In this document: piece after piece, positions 34,263-46,138 of the stretch
Layout: every line of letters begins with the position of its first letter
Numbering within the stretch: the first letter of the stretch is position 1
Assembly (NCBI GenBank): GCA_028753945.1
Contig: JAPNXP010000001.1
Location: 6,376,501 to 6,440,500, forward strand
DNA from: Hexactinellida sp. DTS-2022
Taxonomy: Eukaryota; Porifera; Hexactinellida
Length of the DNA stretch: 64,000 nt
Direction: 5' to 3'
The notes under the pieces: model-generated
What the model was told of the DNA's origin: nothing
Database searches by the model: none
Seen by the model: only the letters and a program-made list of their open reading frames with translations
Translations under genes and position numbers: made by a program

Positions 34263-36919
34263 TCTCCCTAAATGATCAGTTTTTCTGATTTAATGTAAAA
34301 ATAAATTACTAATAAAATACTTTGGGTAATACTAATACAGCTACAGATAGAATAATAATAAAAATCCAAAATTGCAGCTGTGCCGACGCATGTTCCTTTA
34401 GTGGCACTATATCTTGTTGGTGGTTTATTGAAAGTGCCTCCAAAGGAACATGCTGTCAGCACATCTGCAATTTTGGATTTTTTTCGCCAAGTCATCAACG
34501 CCTCAAGGTGTCATGATCCATTTGTTAATTGATCCGAGCCACAAGGAACGGTTGATAAATTTGAAGTTTGTTTCTATCACAAACCATCTTGAGTTTAATG
34601 TCATTCATTCATTTTGTATTGATAATAAATTATATTAGTAGTAATTTATTTTAGCAATGTTATCCACGGTGATTTGAGTTTAGTCAACTAATTACTTATA
34701 TTATAATATTTTATTTAATCCATTGTATAGTAATACTACAATTAAATAGAAGCCAGCTGGAATTTATAAGTTAAATCAATATATTTATCGCAAGTTGAAT
34801 CACTAGAGTAGGATTTAACAAGTAAAATCAATATAATTATTACAGTTTGAAACAATAGAATTAGATTTAACACTTTACTGAAATTGAAGTGTGAGTAAAC
34901 AAAGAAATTTCAACCCCCATTTATGGCAGAAATTAAACCATTTATTGAAAATTTTCTTCACCCATCAGACGCAGAATTTTATGGTGAATCCAAATATGAA
35001 ATAAAATTTGGGGGTTTAGTAAAACATTTTTTGAGGTATGGACCAGACAAATTTTGAAAGGTGTTAAAGATGTGTCCAAAATTTGTTAATCAAAAATCGT
35101 AACCCCAGGTGCAAATTAGACGGTCCAACCGCACCTACATGCCAAGTTTTAGCCCATCAACTCCAAACCTCTGGCTAGGGCACCGTCTACGGAGAAAGAA
35201 AAAAAATCCAAAATTGCAGCTGTGCCGACGCATGTTCCTTTGGTGGCACTATATTTTGGTGGTGGTTTATTGATAGTGCCTCCAATGGGACATGCTGTCA
35301 GCTCAGCTGCAATTTTGGATTTTTTTTCCGCCATGTCATCATCACGATGAAGGTGTTAAAAGATTTCAAAAGGTGTTACAGAAGGCATCGACCCTTAGAG
35401 TGGCGGAAGTTTCCATTTAGCTCACTTCATTTAGAGATATTCAAGTTTGAGTAGAATATAATAGCTGATGACTCAGCATTTTTTATGTGAGTGTTGGGTC
35501 ATCACCCAACTTCATCTAACCCATTTTAAATATCGAATTAACAAAATTGTAAAAACACATTTTTTTTACGATGTCATCATCACCTCAAGGTGTCAATACC
35601 CATTTGTAGAGGTGTTACGTGACATAAGGATCAATTGATAATTTTGAAGTTTGTTTCTATCTTTTTTGAATTCTGAGATTTATGATATTTAATTAATTAT
35701 TATAAATAATTATTAATAATATTTATAATTTAACACCAATTCCAATGTCAACTTATATTTATTAAGTTAAATTATTTTGTCATAAATAATTAATTAATTA
35801 ATTTGGCTATCAAATTTCTATTCCGCACACTCCATAACCCCTAATAAACAAATTGGAAGCATCTATATAAGTCATATACTGACTGAATGAATTATAATTA
35901 ATTACGTCAGTATATTAATAGTGCAATAATATTCTCGCAGAAGTAAATATAATCACATAATCTGTCGTTGTTATGAAATATATAATCTTTTTTTTCAATT
36001 GGAAAATAGAAGCCTACTCGATCTCACAAGTTGATTCAATATAATAATAACGAGTTGAAACAATAGAATTAGATTTAACACTTTCAATTGAACTGAAGTG
36101 TTAGTAAACAAAGGAAACTTGCAACTCAATTGTGGCACAAACGAAACCCAATTTAAAAATTCGTGCACTGTGAAAAGGTGTAGAATTTAATTCTCTATCG
36201 AATGCATATTAATTTCAATATTCGCGCACTATTTATTGTTCTTTTTCAAATATTAACCGGTGCAAAAATGTGTCCAAAAACATGTAATAAAAAATCGTGA
36301 CCCCAGGTGCACATCTGTAACCCATGAGACACTTGTCCTGAAAATTTCATTTCTTAGTTAATTATGCTCTGTTCTGTGAATGAGCTACGGATAAAAAATA
36401 AAATCCAAAATTGCAGCCTGTGCCGACGCATGTTCCTTTGGTGGCACTATATTTTGGTGGTGGTTTATTGATAGTGCCTCCATAGGAACATGCTGTCGGC
36501 TCAGCTGCAATTTTGGATTTTTTTTCCGCCATGTCATCATCACTATGAATGTGTTAAATTATTTCAGAAAGGTGTTTCAAAAGGCAACGACCCTTAGTGA
36601 GTTGGAAGTCTCCATTTAGCTCACTTTATTTGAGAGATATTCAAGTTTCAGTAGAATATAATCTGTGTTGACTCAGCATTTTCTAAATGCGTGTTGGTTG
36701 TTTACCCAACTCCAACCAACCCATTCGAATTATTTAATTCACAAAATTGTAAAAGTACATTTCTTTGACGATGTCATAATCACCTCAAGGTGTCAAGACC
36801 CACTTGTATAGGTGGTACCTGGCATAAGGACCAATTGATAAATTTAAAGTTAGTTTCTATCTTGTGTCATCTCTGAGATTAATGAAATTTAGCTAATTAG
36901 TATACATATTTAATTAATA

Positions 36920-38793
36920 CGAGCCCTTCGGTCTCGGTCGCTTTGCGACAGATCGGTACTACGCACCTCAAGTTAACGGCCGCTGTGCGGCCTTACTCCT
37001 CACATTTTCTACCATGGAAATGGAAGATAGGGACGTTATGATTTTGATTTTCATTAATTTGTTTACCTATTTGTGTAAACAACAACAACAACAAAACTAA
37101 TATTAGAATTTTATAAATGCGAAATTCGTGTTCAGCACACTTGTTTACTTATAATACCTATCGAAAGTTAACTTCTAGGTTGATTTTGAATTTTCATTAA
37201 ATTGTTTAGCTATTTTGAGTAAGCAACAACAACAACAACAAATATTCATATTAGAAAATTTAAACGCGAAATTCGTGTTCAGCATACTTGTTTACCTACA
37301 ATACCCGTTGAAAGCTAACTTCTAGGTTGATTTTGAATTTTCATTAATTTGTTTACCTATTTTGCGTAAACAACAACAACAAATATTCATATTAGAAATT
37401 TTTAACCGCGAAAATCGTGTTCAGCATACTTGTTTACCAATAATACCCGTTGAAAACTAACTTCTAGGTTGATTTTGAATTTTCATTAATTTGTTTACCT
37501 ATTTTGTGTAAACAACAACAAAAAATATTAATATGAGAAATTTATAAACGCGAAAATCGTGTTCAGCATACTTGTTTACCTATAATACCCGTTGAAAGCT
37601 AACTTCTAGGTTGATTTTGAATTTTCATTAATTTGTTTACCTATTTTGTGTAAACAACAACAACAAATATTCATATTAGAAAAATATAACCGCGAAAATC
37701 GTCTTCGGCATACTTGTTTACCTATAATACCCGTTGAAAATAACTTCTAGGTTGATTTTGAATTTTCATAATTTGTTTACCTATTTTGTGTAAACAACAA
37801 CAACAAATATTCATATTAGAAAATTTTAACCGCGAAAATCGTGTTCAGCATACTTGTTTACTTATAATACCCGTTGAAAACTAACTTCTAGGTTGATTTT
37901 GAATTTTCATTAATTTGTTTACCTATTTTGTGTAAACAACAACAAAAAATATTAATATGAGAAATTTATAAACGCGAAAATCGTGTTCAGCATACTTGTT
38001 TACCTATAATACCCGTTGAAAACTAACTTCTAGGTTGATTTTGAATTTTCATTAATTTGTTTACCTATTTTGTGTAAACAACAACAACAAATATTCATAT
38101 TAGAAAAATATAACCGCGAAAATCGTCTTCGGCATACTTGTTTATTATAATACCCGTTGAAAATAACTTCTAGGTTGATTTTGAATTTTCATAATTTGTT
38201 TACCTATTTTGTGTAAACAACAACAACAAATATTCATATTAGAAAATTTTAACCGCGAAAATCGTGTTCAGCATACTTGTTTACTTATAATACCCGTTGA
38301 AAACTAACTTCTAGGTTGATTTTGAATTTTCATTAATTTGTTTACCTATTTTGTGTAAACAACAACAAAAAATATTAATATGAGAAATTTATAAACGCGA
38401 AAATCGTGTTCAGCATACTTGTTTACCTATAATACCCGTTGAAAACTAACTTCTAGGTTGATTTTGAATTTTCATTAATTTGTTTACCTATTTTGTGTAA
38501 ACAACAACAAAAAATATTAATATGAGAAATTGATAAACGCGAAAATCGTGTTCAGCATACCTTGTTTACCTATAATATCCGTTGGAAGCTAACTTCTAGG
38601 TTGATTTTGAATTTTCATTAATTTGTTACCTATTAGTTGTAAACAAGAACAACAAATATTAATATGAGAAATTTATAAACGCGAAATTCGTGTTCAGCAT
38701 ACTTGTTTACCTATTATAACATTTGAAAGTTAGTTTATATCCCAATATTAATTGCGGTTTCTATTCCCCCATCACTTTAATATAATCCGGACA

Positions 38794-38825
<32 letters not shown>

Positions 38826-38853
38826 AACAACAATCGATATTTAATAATATAGA
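36920..38853 (-). mobile_element. Helitron-like element carrying a 142-bp tandem array
   Basis: On the minus strand it starts TCTATATTATTAAATATCG after an A and ends GACCGAAGGGCTCG before T, with GGCCGC...GCGGCC and GTCGCAAAGCGAC stems near the 3' end. No TSD is present: the flanks rejoin into the uninterrupted array-2 sequence seen at about 41610-41640. The terminal CTCG differs from the usual CTRR of Helitrons. Most of the interior is a tandem repeat. Confidence 0.7.
37030..38740. repeat. Minisatellite, about 12 copies of ~142 bp
   Basis: The unit contains AACTTCTAGGTTGATTTTGA, then TTTGTTTACCTATTTTGTGT, an ACAACAACAA run and GTGTTCAGCATACTTGTTTA. The AACTTCTAGG word recurs about every 142 bases from 37169 to 38590. 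Two- and three-unit higher-order blocks repeat: the variant lacking CC before TATTATAATACC, and GTCTTCGGCAT, recur together. Stops interrupt all frames. Confidence 0.9.
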
Positions 38854-39084
38854 TTATTTATAATATAACACCAATTTCAATGTCAACTTACAATTATTAA
38901 GTTAAATTATTTTGTCATAAATAATTAATTAATTAATTTGGCTATCAAATTTAAATTCCGCACACTCGATAACCCCTAATAATCAAATTGGAAGCATCTA
39001 TATAAGTATTATACTGACTCAATTAATTATAATTAATTACGCCAGTATTAACAGTGCAATAATATTCTCGCAGGAGTAAATATA

Positions 39085-39184
39085 CAGGTAAACCTCCCAA
39101 AGCGGCACCTCCGAGTAGCGGCAACCTCCGAGAAGCGGCACAAAATCATTCTCCCGATGGGTGCCGCTTTGGGAGGTTTACCTG
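39085..39184. mobile_element. pogo-type MITE, short relative of 8936-9119
   Basis: A 100-bp element with ends CAGGTAAACCTCCCAAAGCG and its complement, flanked by TA at 39083-39084 and 39185-39186. It matches one half of the element at 8936-9119. Confidence 0.85.
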
Positions 39185-39659
39185 TAATCACATAATCTGT
39201 CGTTGTTATGGAATGTAAAATCTCGGTTTTCATTTGGAAAATAGAAGCCTACTCGATCTCACAAGTTGAATCACTATAATAATAACGAGTTGAAACAATA
39301 GAATTCGATTTAACACTTTCAATTGAACTGAAGTGTTAGTAAACAAAGGAAACTTGCAACTCAATTGTGGCACAAACGAAACCCAATTTGAACATTCGTG
39401 CACTGTGAAAAGGTGTAGAATTTAATTCTCTATCGAATGCATATAAATTAGTTATTCGCGCACTATTTCTTATTCTTTTTCTAGCATTAAACAGGTGCAA
39501 ACATGTGGCCAAAAATTTGTAATAAAAAATCGTGACCCCAGGTGCACAACTGTAACCCATGAGACACATATCCTCAAAATTTGGGCTCTTAGTTAATAAA
39601 ACTCTGTTCTGTGGAGAGGATACGGAAGGAAAATAATAACTAACCAAAGCACTAAGATT

Positions 39660-39895
39660 AGAACTGGGCCACTATACTATAGTATAGTCGGCACAGTAAT
39701 AATATACCAAAGCACTAAGACCAATACTGGGCCACTATACTATAGTATAGTCGACACAGTAATAACCAAGGCAGTAAGATTAGAACTGGGCCACTATACT
39801 ATAGTATAGTCGGCACAGTAATAATAGTAATAATCGGTAACCAAAGCAGTAAGACCAATACTGGGCCACTATACTATAGTATAGTCGGCACAGTA
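39660..39895 (-). repeat. Four tandem start motifs in array 2
   Basis: Four copies of ACTGGGCC, then CTATACTATAGTATAG, then GTCGGCACAGT, about 60 bases apart. One copy has GTCGACACAGT. This mirrors the eight copies at 6744-7210 in array 1. Confidence 0.85.
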
Positions 39896-42370
39896 AAAAA
39901 AAACCTTGCGATAATTATATTGATTTAACTTAGAAATTGCAGCTGGCTTCTATTTAATTGCAGTATTACTATTTAATGAATTAAAACAAATTAAATTAAA
40001 TAAGAAATTTGTTGACTTAATTCAACTCAACCGTGGATAACATTGCTAAAATAAATAACAAATAATATAATTTATTATCAATAAATAATGGATTAATGGC
40101 ATTAAACTCAAGATGGTTTATGATATAAATAAACTTCAAATTTATCTACCGTTCCTTGTGACTCGGACCGATTAACAAATGGTTCTTGACTCCTTGAGGG
40201 GTTGATGACTTGGCGAAAAAAAATCCAAAATTGCAGCCTGTGCCGACGCATGTTCCTTTGGTGGCACTATATTTTTGTTGTTGGTTTATTGACAGTGCCT
40301 CCAAAGGAACATGCTGTCGGCGGAGGCTGCAATTTTGGATTTTTTTTCGCCAAGTCATCAACGCCCAAGGTGTGAAGAAGCATTTGTTATTTGGTCCGAG
40401 TCACAAGGAACGGTAGATAAATTTGAAGTTTGTTTCTATCATAAACCATCTAGAGTTTAATGCCATTCATTCATTATGTATTGATAATAAATTATATTAT
40501 TAGTTAGTTATTTTAGCAATGTTATCCACGGTGATTTGAGTTTAGTCAACAAATTCCTTATATTATTGTATTTTATTTAATCCATTGTATAGTAATACTA
40601 CAATTAAATAGAAGCCAGCTGGAATTTATAAGTTGAATCAATATAATTATCGCAAGTTGAAACAATAGTGAAAGATTTAACAAGTTAAATCAATATAATT
40701 ATTACAAGTTGAAACAATAGAATAAAATTCAATATAATTATTACAAGTTGAAACAATAGAATTGGATTTAACAGTTTTACTGAATCTCAAGTGTGAGGAA
40801 ACACAGGAGATTGGCACCCCAATTATGGCACAAACCTAGTCTAAATTGAACATTTGCGAATTGCCAAAAGGTGTAGAATTTAATTCTCTATCCGTACATG
40901 TAAATTTTATCAAGCTCAATATTAATTATTTCATGTTATGAGTTATAATTAGTTTAAATAGGTGTTGAAATCATTTGATAAAAAATCGTAACCCCAGGTG
41001 CAAATTAGACGGTCACTCCGCAACTAGATGCCAAGTTTCAGCCCTCAATGTATACAGGTGTGGCCAGGGCACCGTCTACGGAGAGAAAATAAAAATAATA
41101 AAAATAAAAATCCAAAATTGCAGCCTGTGCCGACGCATGTTCCTTTGGTGGCACTATATTTTGATGGTGGCTTATTGATAGTGCCTCCAAAAGGAACATT
41201 CTGTCGGCACAGGCTGCAATTTTGGATTTTTTTTCGCCATATTAACATCACCAGGAAGGTGTTAAATTATTTCAGAAAGGTGTTTCAGAAGGCATCCACC
41301 CTTAGAGTGGTGGAAGCTTCCATTTAGCTCGCTTAATTTTAGAGACATTCAAGTTTCAGTTGAATATAATAGTTGATTACTCAGCATTTTGTATGTGCGT
41401 GTTGGGTGATCACCCAACACCAACCAACCCATTCGAATTATATAATTCACAAAATTGTAAAACACATTTTTTTAGCGATGTCATCATCACCTCAAGGTGT
41501 CAAGACCCATTTGTAGAGGTGTTACGTGGCATAAGGATCAATTGATAAATTGGAAGTTTGTTTCTATCTTGTATCATCTCTGAGATTAATGAAATTTAGC
41601 TAATTAGTATAAATATTTAATTAATAAATTAATAATTTGACACCAATTTCAATGTCAACTTATATTTGTTAAGTTTAATTATTTTGACATAAATAATTAC
41701 TTAATTAATTTGGTAATCAAATTTCAATTCCGCACACTCGATAACCCCTAATAAACAAATTGGGAGCATCTATATAAGGTATATACTGACTTAATTAATT
41801 ATAATTAATTACGTCAGTATATTAACAGTGCAAGAGTATTCTTGCAGAAGGAAATATAATCACATAATCTGTCGTTGTTATGGATTGTAGAATCTTAGTT
41901 TTCAATTGGAAAATAGAAGCCTACTCGATCTCACAAGTTGAATCAATATAATAATAACGAGTTGAAACAATAGAATTAGATTTAACACTTTCAATTGAAC
42001 TGAAGTGTTAGTAAACCAAGGAAACTTGCAACTCAATTGTGGCACAAACTAAGTACAATTTGAAAATTCGTGCACTGCGAAAAGGTGTAGAATTTAATTC
42101 TCTATCGAATGAATATAAATTTAATTTTCGGGTACTATTTATTGTTCCTGTTTCAATATTAAACAGGTGAAAAAATGTATCCAAAATAATGTAATAAAAA
42201 ATCGTGACCCCAGGTGCACATCTGTAACCCATGAGACACATATCCTGAAAATTTTAGTTCTTAGTAATTATAACTCTGTTCTGTGGAGACGATACGGACC
42301 AATAATATTAATAACCAAGGCAGTAAGATTAGAACTGGGCCACTATACTATAGTATAGTCGGCACAGTAA

Positions 42371-44081
42371 AAATGAAATATGCTGCTAGAAAACTAAGTG
42401 GATACATTATTGATTAATATTGTGAAATATGGCTAACCCGAAGAGTGGAGACAAAAATAGGATCATCAGTTAATCATTGGTATGTTATGAATCTGTCTTG
42501 GATATCTGTTCTACAAACCGGACAAGATTGATTTGATTCCATAAGAAGTTCGTCACAACGAAGGCACACTTCTGCATGTGAACATGGTCGATAACAAATT
42601 GTATTTTCACGCGGTTGTAAGCAAACACAACAAGTATCCTGTGTTGGTCAAATATTTTCATCTGAGTCTGCGGAATCGGATTCAACACCATCATAATCTT
42701 CAGTTAGAATTGACATTGGTTTTAGAGCAGATTGTAAAACATTAATATATTCGATTGGAGTATATATTCAGTTAACAAGATTTCGTCTGCAGGATTCCCT
42801 TAGGTCTTCTTTAAAAATCTGGATTCGCTTTTGATTTCTGGAAATATCCAATCCGTTATTCAGGCGAGTGATATCTGTGTATGTATCAGCGATAATTTTA
42901 TTTAGAGTATCACAAAAGTACCATATATTAGGAGATTGCATTTGAAAGTGTTATTTAGCTTAGCATGTAACTTTCTGCACCATTATTAGTCGTTACTTAC
43001 TTGTGAAAATTGACAACTGCGAGGGACTAATTCCGTTAACCATTGTTTTTGATAGTAACGTTCACATTTTGTATCATAAATTTCTGTTTGAGTAAACGAT
43101 TCTAATGTAGAAATGAGGAAGTGAAAAGTGGCTTCAATATGTTCTAAAGGTAGTAAGGGTAAATTCATTATTGATTTGATGTACCTTTTGAAGGTAGAAC
43201 TAGAATGAAATAGAGTGACTAGCCCCAATTTTGTTATCTTTCTCCACCGGCTTGGTTATGATGAAACAAACATCCGTATAACGTGATACTTGGATATGCT
43301 GTCTTGATTGCTTTTCTTGGAGCTTCTTCCCAGTCACCCATTGCAGAAGATGGGTTCATTTTGGGGTACAAGTTCTTCTATACTTCTAAAGTAGCTGTGT
43401 AGATCTCTTCGCTTTTACTTGTCAACAAGCAGTGAATTCCAGGAAAAATATGCCTTCCAAATTCAACAAATACTGTCCAAAGCTGATATAATTGTTTTGG
43501 ACATTTTTTGAATGTTCCATCAAAATAAAGATTTGTTGCGTTCATTAAATTCTCTTTTATATTTTCAGAAAAAAATATAATGGAACATTGCTCTCTTACT
43601 ACATCAGTCTTTTTGAAAAATTGATCGAATTTTGCACACTCCTTAATAATTGTAGTAAACTCAAGGGACACATTGGAATTTTTGGTTGGAGTTCAAGACG
43701 TGTACGGTACATTATTGATTCGCAATTTTTAAAAGATATCTGATCAGCTGACTCCTCGTGTCGAGTTGTATCGTTAAATAAATCCCTTAAGCCAGTAGAG
43801 GATTTTTTTGCGGAAATTTTACATTTTGCTCTTAATTCAAATTTATCAGCATGATAATTATCAATCGGGTGATTGTGTGGGGCTGATATAGTTAAAATAT
43901 TGGATAATTTGTTCATCTTTCCCGTACTTCGACATGACTCTCGAAATAAAATACATTTGAGGTAACTTACTCTTTCGGAATCTTTTGATAAAGTATATTT
44001 GTGCCCATCTGTTGTTTTGTATACGTTTCCGCTTTTATTCTTATACTCTCCACGTGTATATTCCATTAGTACAAATTCCAA
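42371..44081 (-). pseudogene. FLYWCH-MULE-RING transposase, decayed
   Basis: Minus strand, in order: a FLYWCH-type zinc finger (44081 to about 43840; GHKYTLSKDSERVSYLKC ... HNHPI); a MULE catalytic segment (43671-43378; NLYFDGTFKKCPKQLYQLW, FPGIHCLLT); a helical segment (43228-42986; IKSIMNLPLLPLEHIEATF); a linker (about 42905-42660); and a C3HC4 RING finger at about 42645-42490, with CCVCLQPREN, PCSHAEVC, RCDELL and CPVCRTDI. A RING at the C-terminus of a Mutator-like transposase is unusual. Frame changes near 43665 and 43375, and stops beyond, make this copy inactive. A RING-only copy is at 4441-5065 and an inverted partial copy at 46313-47214. Confidence 0.75.
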
Positions 44082-44278
44082 ATTTAAGATAGGAAGGAAA
44101 TGTTAATATACGTATATGTTTGTGTATAGTATATATTTATAGCATATTGCAGATGTAATGTATCCTTACAATGCCTTGTTATGAATATACATATTATGGT
44201 GTACTAAAGACGCCTGTATGTATAGTATATGTCATCTATTAATTATTAGTGACAAAATATTATATGAATGTCAAGTGT

Positions 44279-44358
44279 ATACTACAAAATTCGGACAAAT
44301 GCACACTCTAGTCGGACAAATGCATACTACAAAATTCGGACAAATGCATACTCTAGTC
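44279..44358. repeat. Minisatellite locus 2, split by hAT insertion
   Basis: Three or four GGACAAATGCATACTACAAA-like units end at CTCTAGTC, which is the target duplication of the hAT element at 44359. The array resumes at 46139. Confidence 0.8.
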
Positions 44359-44898
44359 CAGGGGTGGCCAACCTTTTGCACCCTGCGGGCCACATTCAGG
44401 TAATTTGAAGACCTCGGCGGGCCTCACTAATCCAAGTGCCCCAATATTTTTAACATTTTCATACAGAAAATTATGGCAAGGGGAACAAACTTTATTGTAC
44501 TTAAAATTATAAGATTAATGTGACTTTTGAGGTTGTTTTTGATGGACAAGTTTCATAAGGTATGGCTTTAGCTCTGTCGTACTCAACCGAAGTGATGCTG
44601 CCACATGTTCATCTGTTAGTCTTGATCGTACTTTCGATTTTGTAAGCTTCAGCAATGAAAAGGTTTGCTCACAAATATAGGTGCTACCAAAGAGAGAAAA
44701 CATTCTCTGCGCACGTCTCCTTAAGTTTGGATAATGTTCGCGTGGAAGTGTTTTGTAGAACGAAAACAAATCAAGGGCGGCGGAAGCAGGGGGGCTAGGG
44801 GGGCTGTAGCCCCCCTACCTTCCCCCTCATATACATTATACTAATTTAAATAATATAGTAAAGTACATTTCACTACTATCTGCGTTAGTGAGTGTCAC

Positions 44899-45280
44899 CA
44901 GAGGCGTAGCTATAGGCGGTTCAGGCGGTTCATAGAACCAGGGCCCCCAAAGGCATACCTGTCAACCAATTTGAGTTATACTCCTGTACAGGGCTCCAAT
45001 TTTCCCCTGTACATTGGCCAAATCCCTGTACACCTCCCAAAAACTTTTCTCGCTCGCTGCGCTCGCTCGTCCAGGGAATTACTATACACTTATACATAAA
45101 AATTCTCACTTTGGAAAGGAGAAAGCATTGAATTATATACTGTACAGGGAATCATTGTGCGGTTGGCAGGTATGCTGAAAGGTTCCAAAATTATCCATAT
45201 GCAGATATCAGATATACTTCAATCATACTTCGTCAAAATGCGTTTGAACCGGGGGCCCCGAAACCTTAGCTACGCCACTG
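44899..45280. mobile_element. Nested hAT-type MITE, level 3
   Basis: The ends CAGAGGCGTAGCTA and TTAGCTACGCCACTG are flanked by a perfect 8-bp duplication, AGTGTCAC, at 44891-44898 and 45281-45288. Confidence 0.85.
44954..45174. mobile_element. Nested hAT-type MITE, level 4
   Basis: The ends CATACCTGTCAACC and the complement of CATACCTGCCAACC are flanked by CCCAAAGG and CTGAAAGG, which match at 6 of 8 positions. A related interior (CCAATTTTCCCCTGTA, CATTGGCCAAA) occurs at 62240-62345. Confidence 0.65.
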
Positions 45281-46138
45281 AGTGTCACCAGCCAGTGGCA
45301 GCCACTTGATATTCAATTTTGTATTATTTGTTGATGTTGTTTTCTCAATTATTCATTTATTTGGAAAATGACTTTAATATCGGAAATGACTTGAAAATTG
45401 ATTCAAATTATTTTATGGTTTTTTAAAAATATATTTGACGATTTGTTATTTATTTGAATGATCTGAGAATTTAATTGAATATTGAAATTTTGTAATATGA
45501 TATCACTTAATTCACCATGAAATTATAATATGACAAACAAATGTCAGTCCTCGCTATGATCTTGGAATATTTATTATTTAAACTATGGTAAATACAATTG
45601 ATATACTTAATGTAGCAAATACTTATTTCGAATACTAAAGTAATTGTTACTTTGTGGCCAATCGTAAGATTTACAAAACTCTTAGAGTCATAGTTATAGA
45701 GTAAATATGTCGCCCATATAATTCGTTCTCCTATTTGAGGTGGACATAGTTTCACAGGTTAGCTCCCCTAGTTTTTATTAGCTTCCGCCGCCACTGAAAC
45801 AAATCCCATTTACTGATTTGAGTTTGGAAGTCCGCTTTGATGATTGGATCGCTCTGGAGAGATAGCAGTTCGAGCTGTAGGTTTGCAGATGTAGTATCAA
45901 TATCAAATATAATTTGATTGGATATCAAGTCAAACTCAGACTGATACCTACGAAAATCAATTATTTGTCATATTAGTAATTATTTATAATTCTTCAAATT
46001 TGAAATACTACAATAATAGGATGCTACTAGCAATCTGGTTGTAATTATGAAGTTCCACTGTACATATTACTCATTCTCATCATGAGGCTCTGCGGGCCAC
46101 ACTGAAGTGTATCGCGGGCCACAGGTTGGCCACCCCTG

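Larger units (their letters stand above)
34353..42370 (-). mobile_element. Array 2 of the hairpin-terminated element
   Basis: The same family as array 1, reading on the minus strand. It opens with the ACTGTGCCGAC palindrome (42333-42367) and closes with a hairpin at 34361-34484. Hairpins lie at 34361-34484, 35203-35325, 36400-36524, 40219-40344 and 41107-41233. Four start motifs are tandem at 39660-39895. Flanks at 34345 and 42372 rejoin into the sequence found uninterrupted at 4530-4560, so the block was inserted as a unit or grew in place. Later insertions are a Helitron-like element (36920-38853) and a pogo-like MITE (39085-39184). No protein is encoded. Confidence 0.8.
44772..45796. mobile_element. 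Nested hAT-type element, level 2
   Basis: The ends CAAGGGCGGCGGAAGC and the complement of CAGTGGCGGCGGAAGC are flanked by a perfect 8-bp duplication, AAACAAAT, at 44764-44771 and 45797-45804. It splits the transposase fragment of the outer hAT element. Confidence 0.85.
44515..45950 (-). pseudogene. hAT transposase C-terminal fragment
   Basis: Two minus-strand pieces, about 45950-45797 and 44771-44515, join across the nested insertion. The upstream piece reads SEFDLISNQIIFDIDTT and ends KWDLF. The downstream piece includes LFGSTYICEQTFSLLKLTKS and RSRLTDEHVAASLRLS. This is the hAT dimerisation region as found in GTF2IRD2, ZBED5 and EPM2AIP1 relatives. The rest of the transposase is missing, so the element is a deletion derivative. 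Confidence 0.8.
44359..46138 (-). mobile_element. hAT element with GTF2IRD2/ZBED-like remnant
   Basis: The ends CAGGGGTGGCCAACC and the complement of the same 15 bases are flanked by a perfect 8-bp duplication, CTCTAGTC, at 44351-44358 and 46139-46146. GCGGGCCACA blocks lie inside both ends. The interior contains a C-terminal transposase fragment and a nested hAT element at 44772-45796. Confidence 0.9.

Noticed and set aside
37030-38740. CRISPR array
   Set aside because: The repeats are ~142 bp, contiguous, without unique spacers, and the genome is eukaryotic. It is a minisatellite.
34268-41327. Many 60-100-codon ORFs with MMTWRKK..., KIQNCS or PTHVPLVALYF stretches in both arrays
   Set aside because: They are translations of the repeated hairpin on both strands. 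The same words appear in all six frames and vary by frame, without codon constraint.
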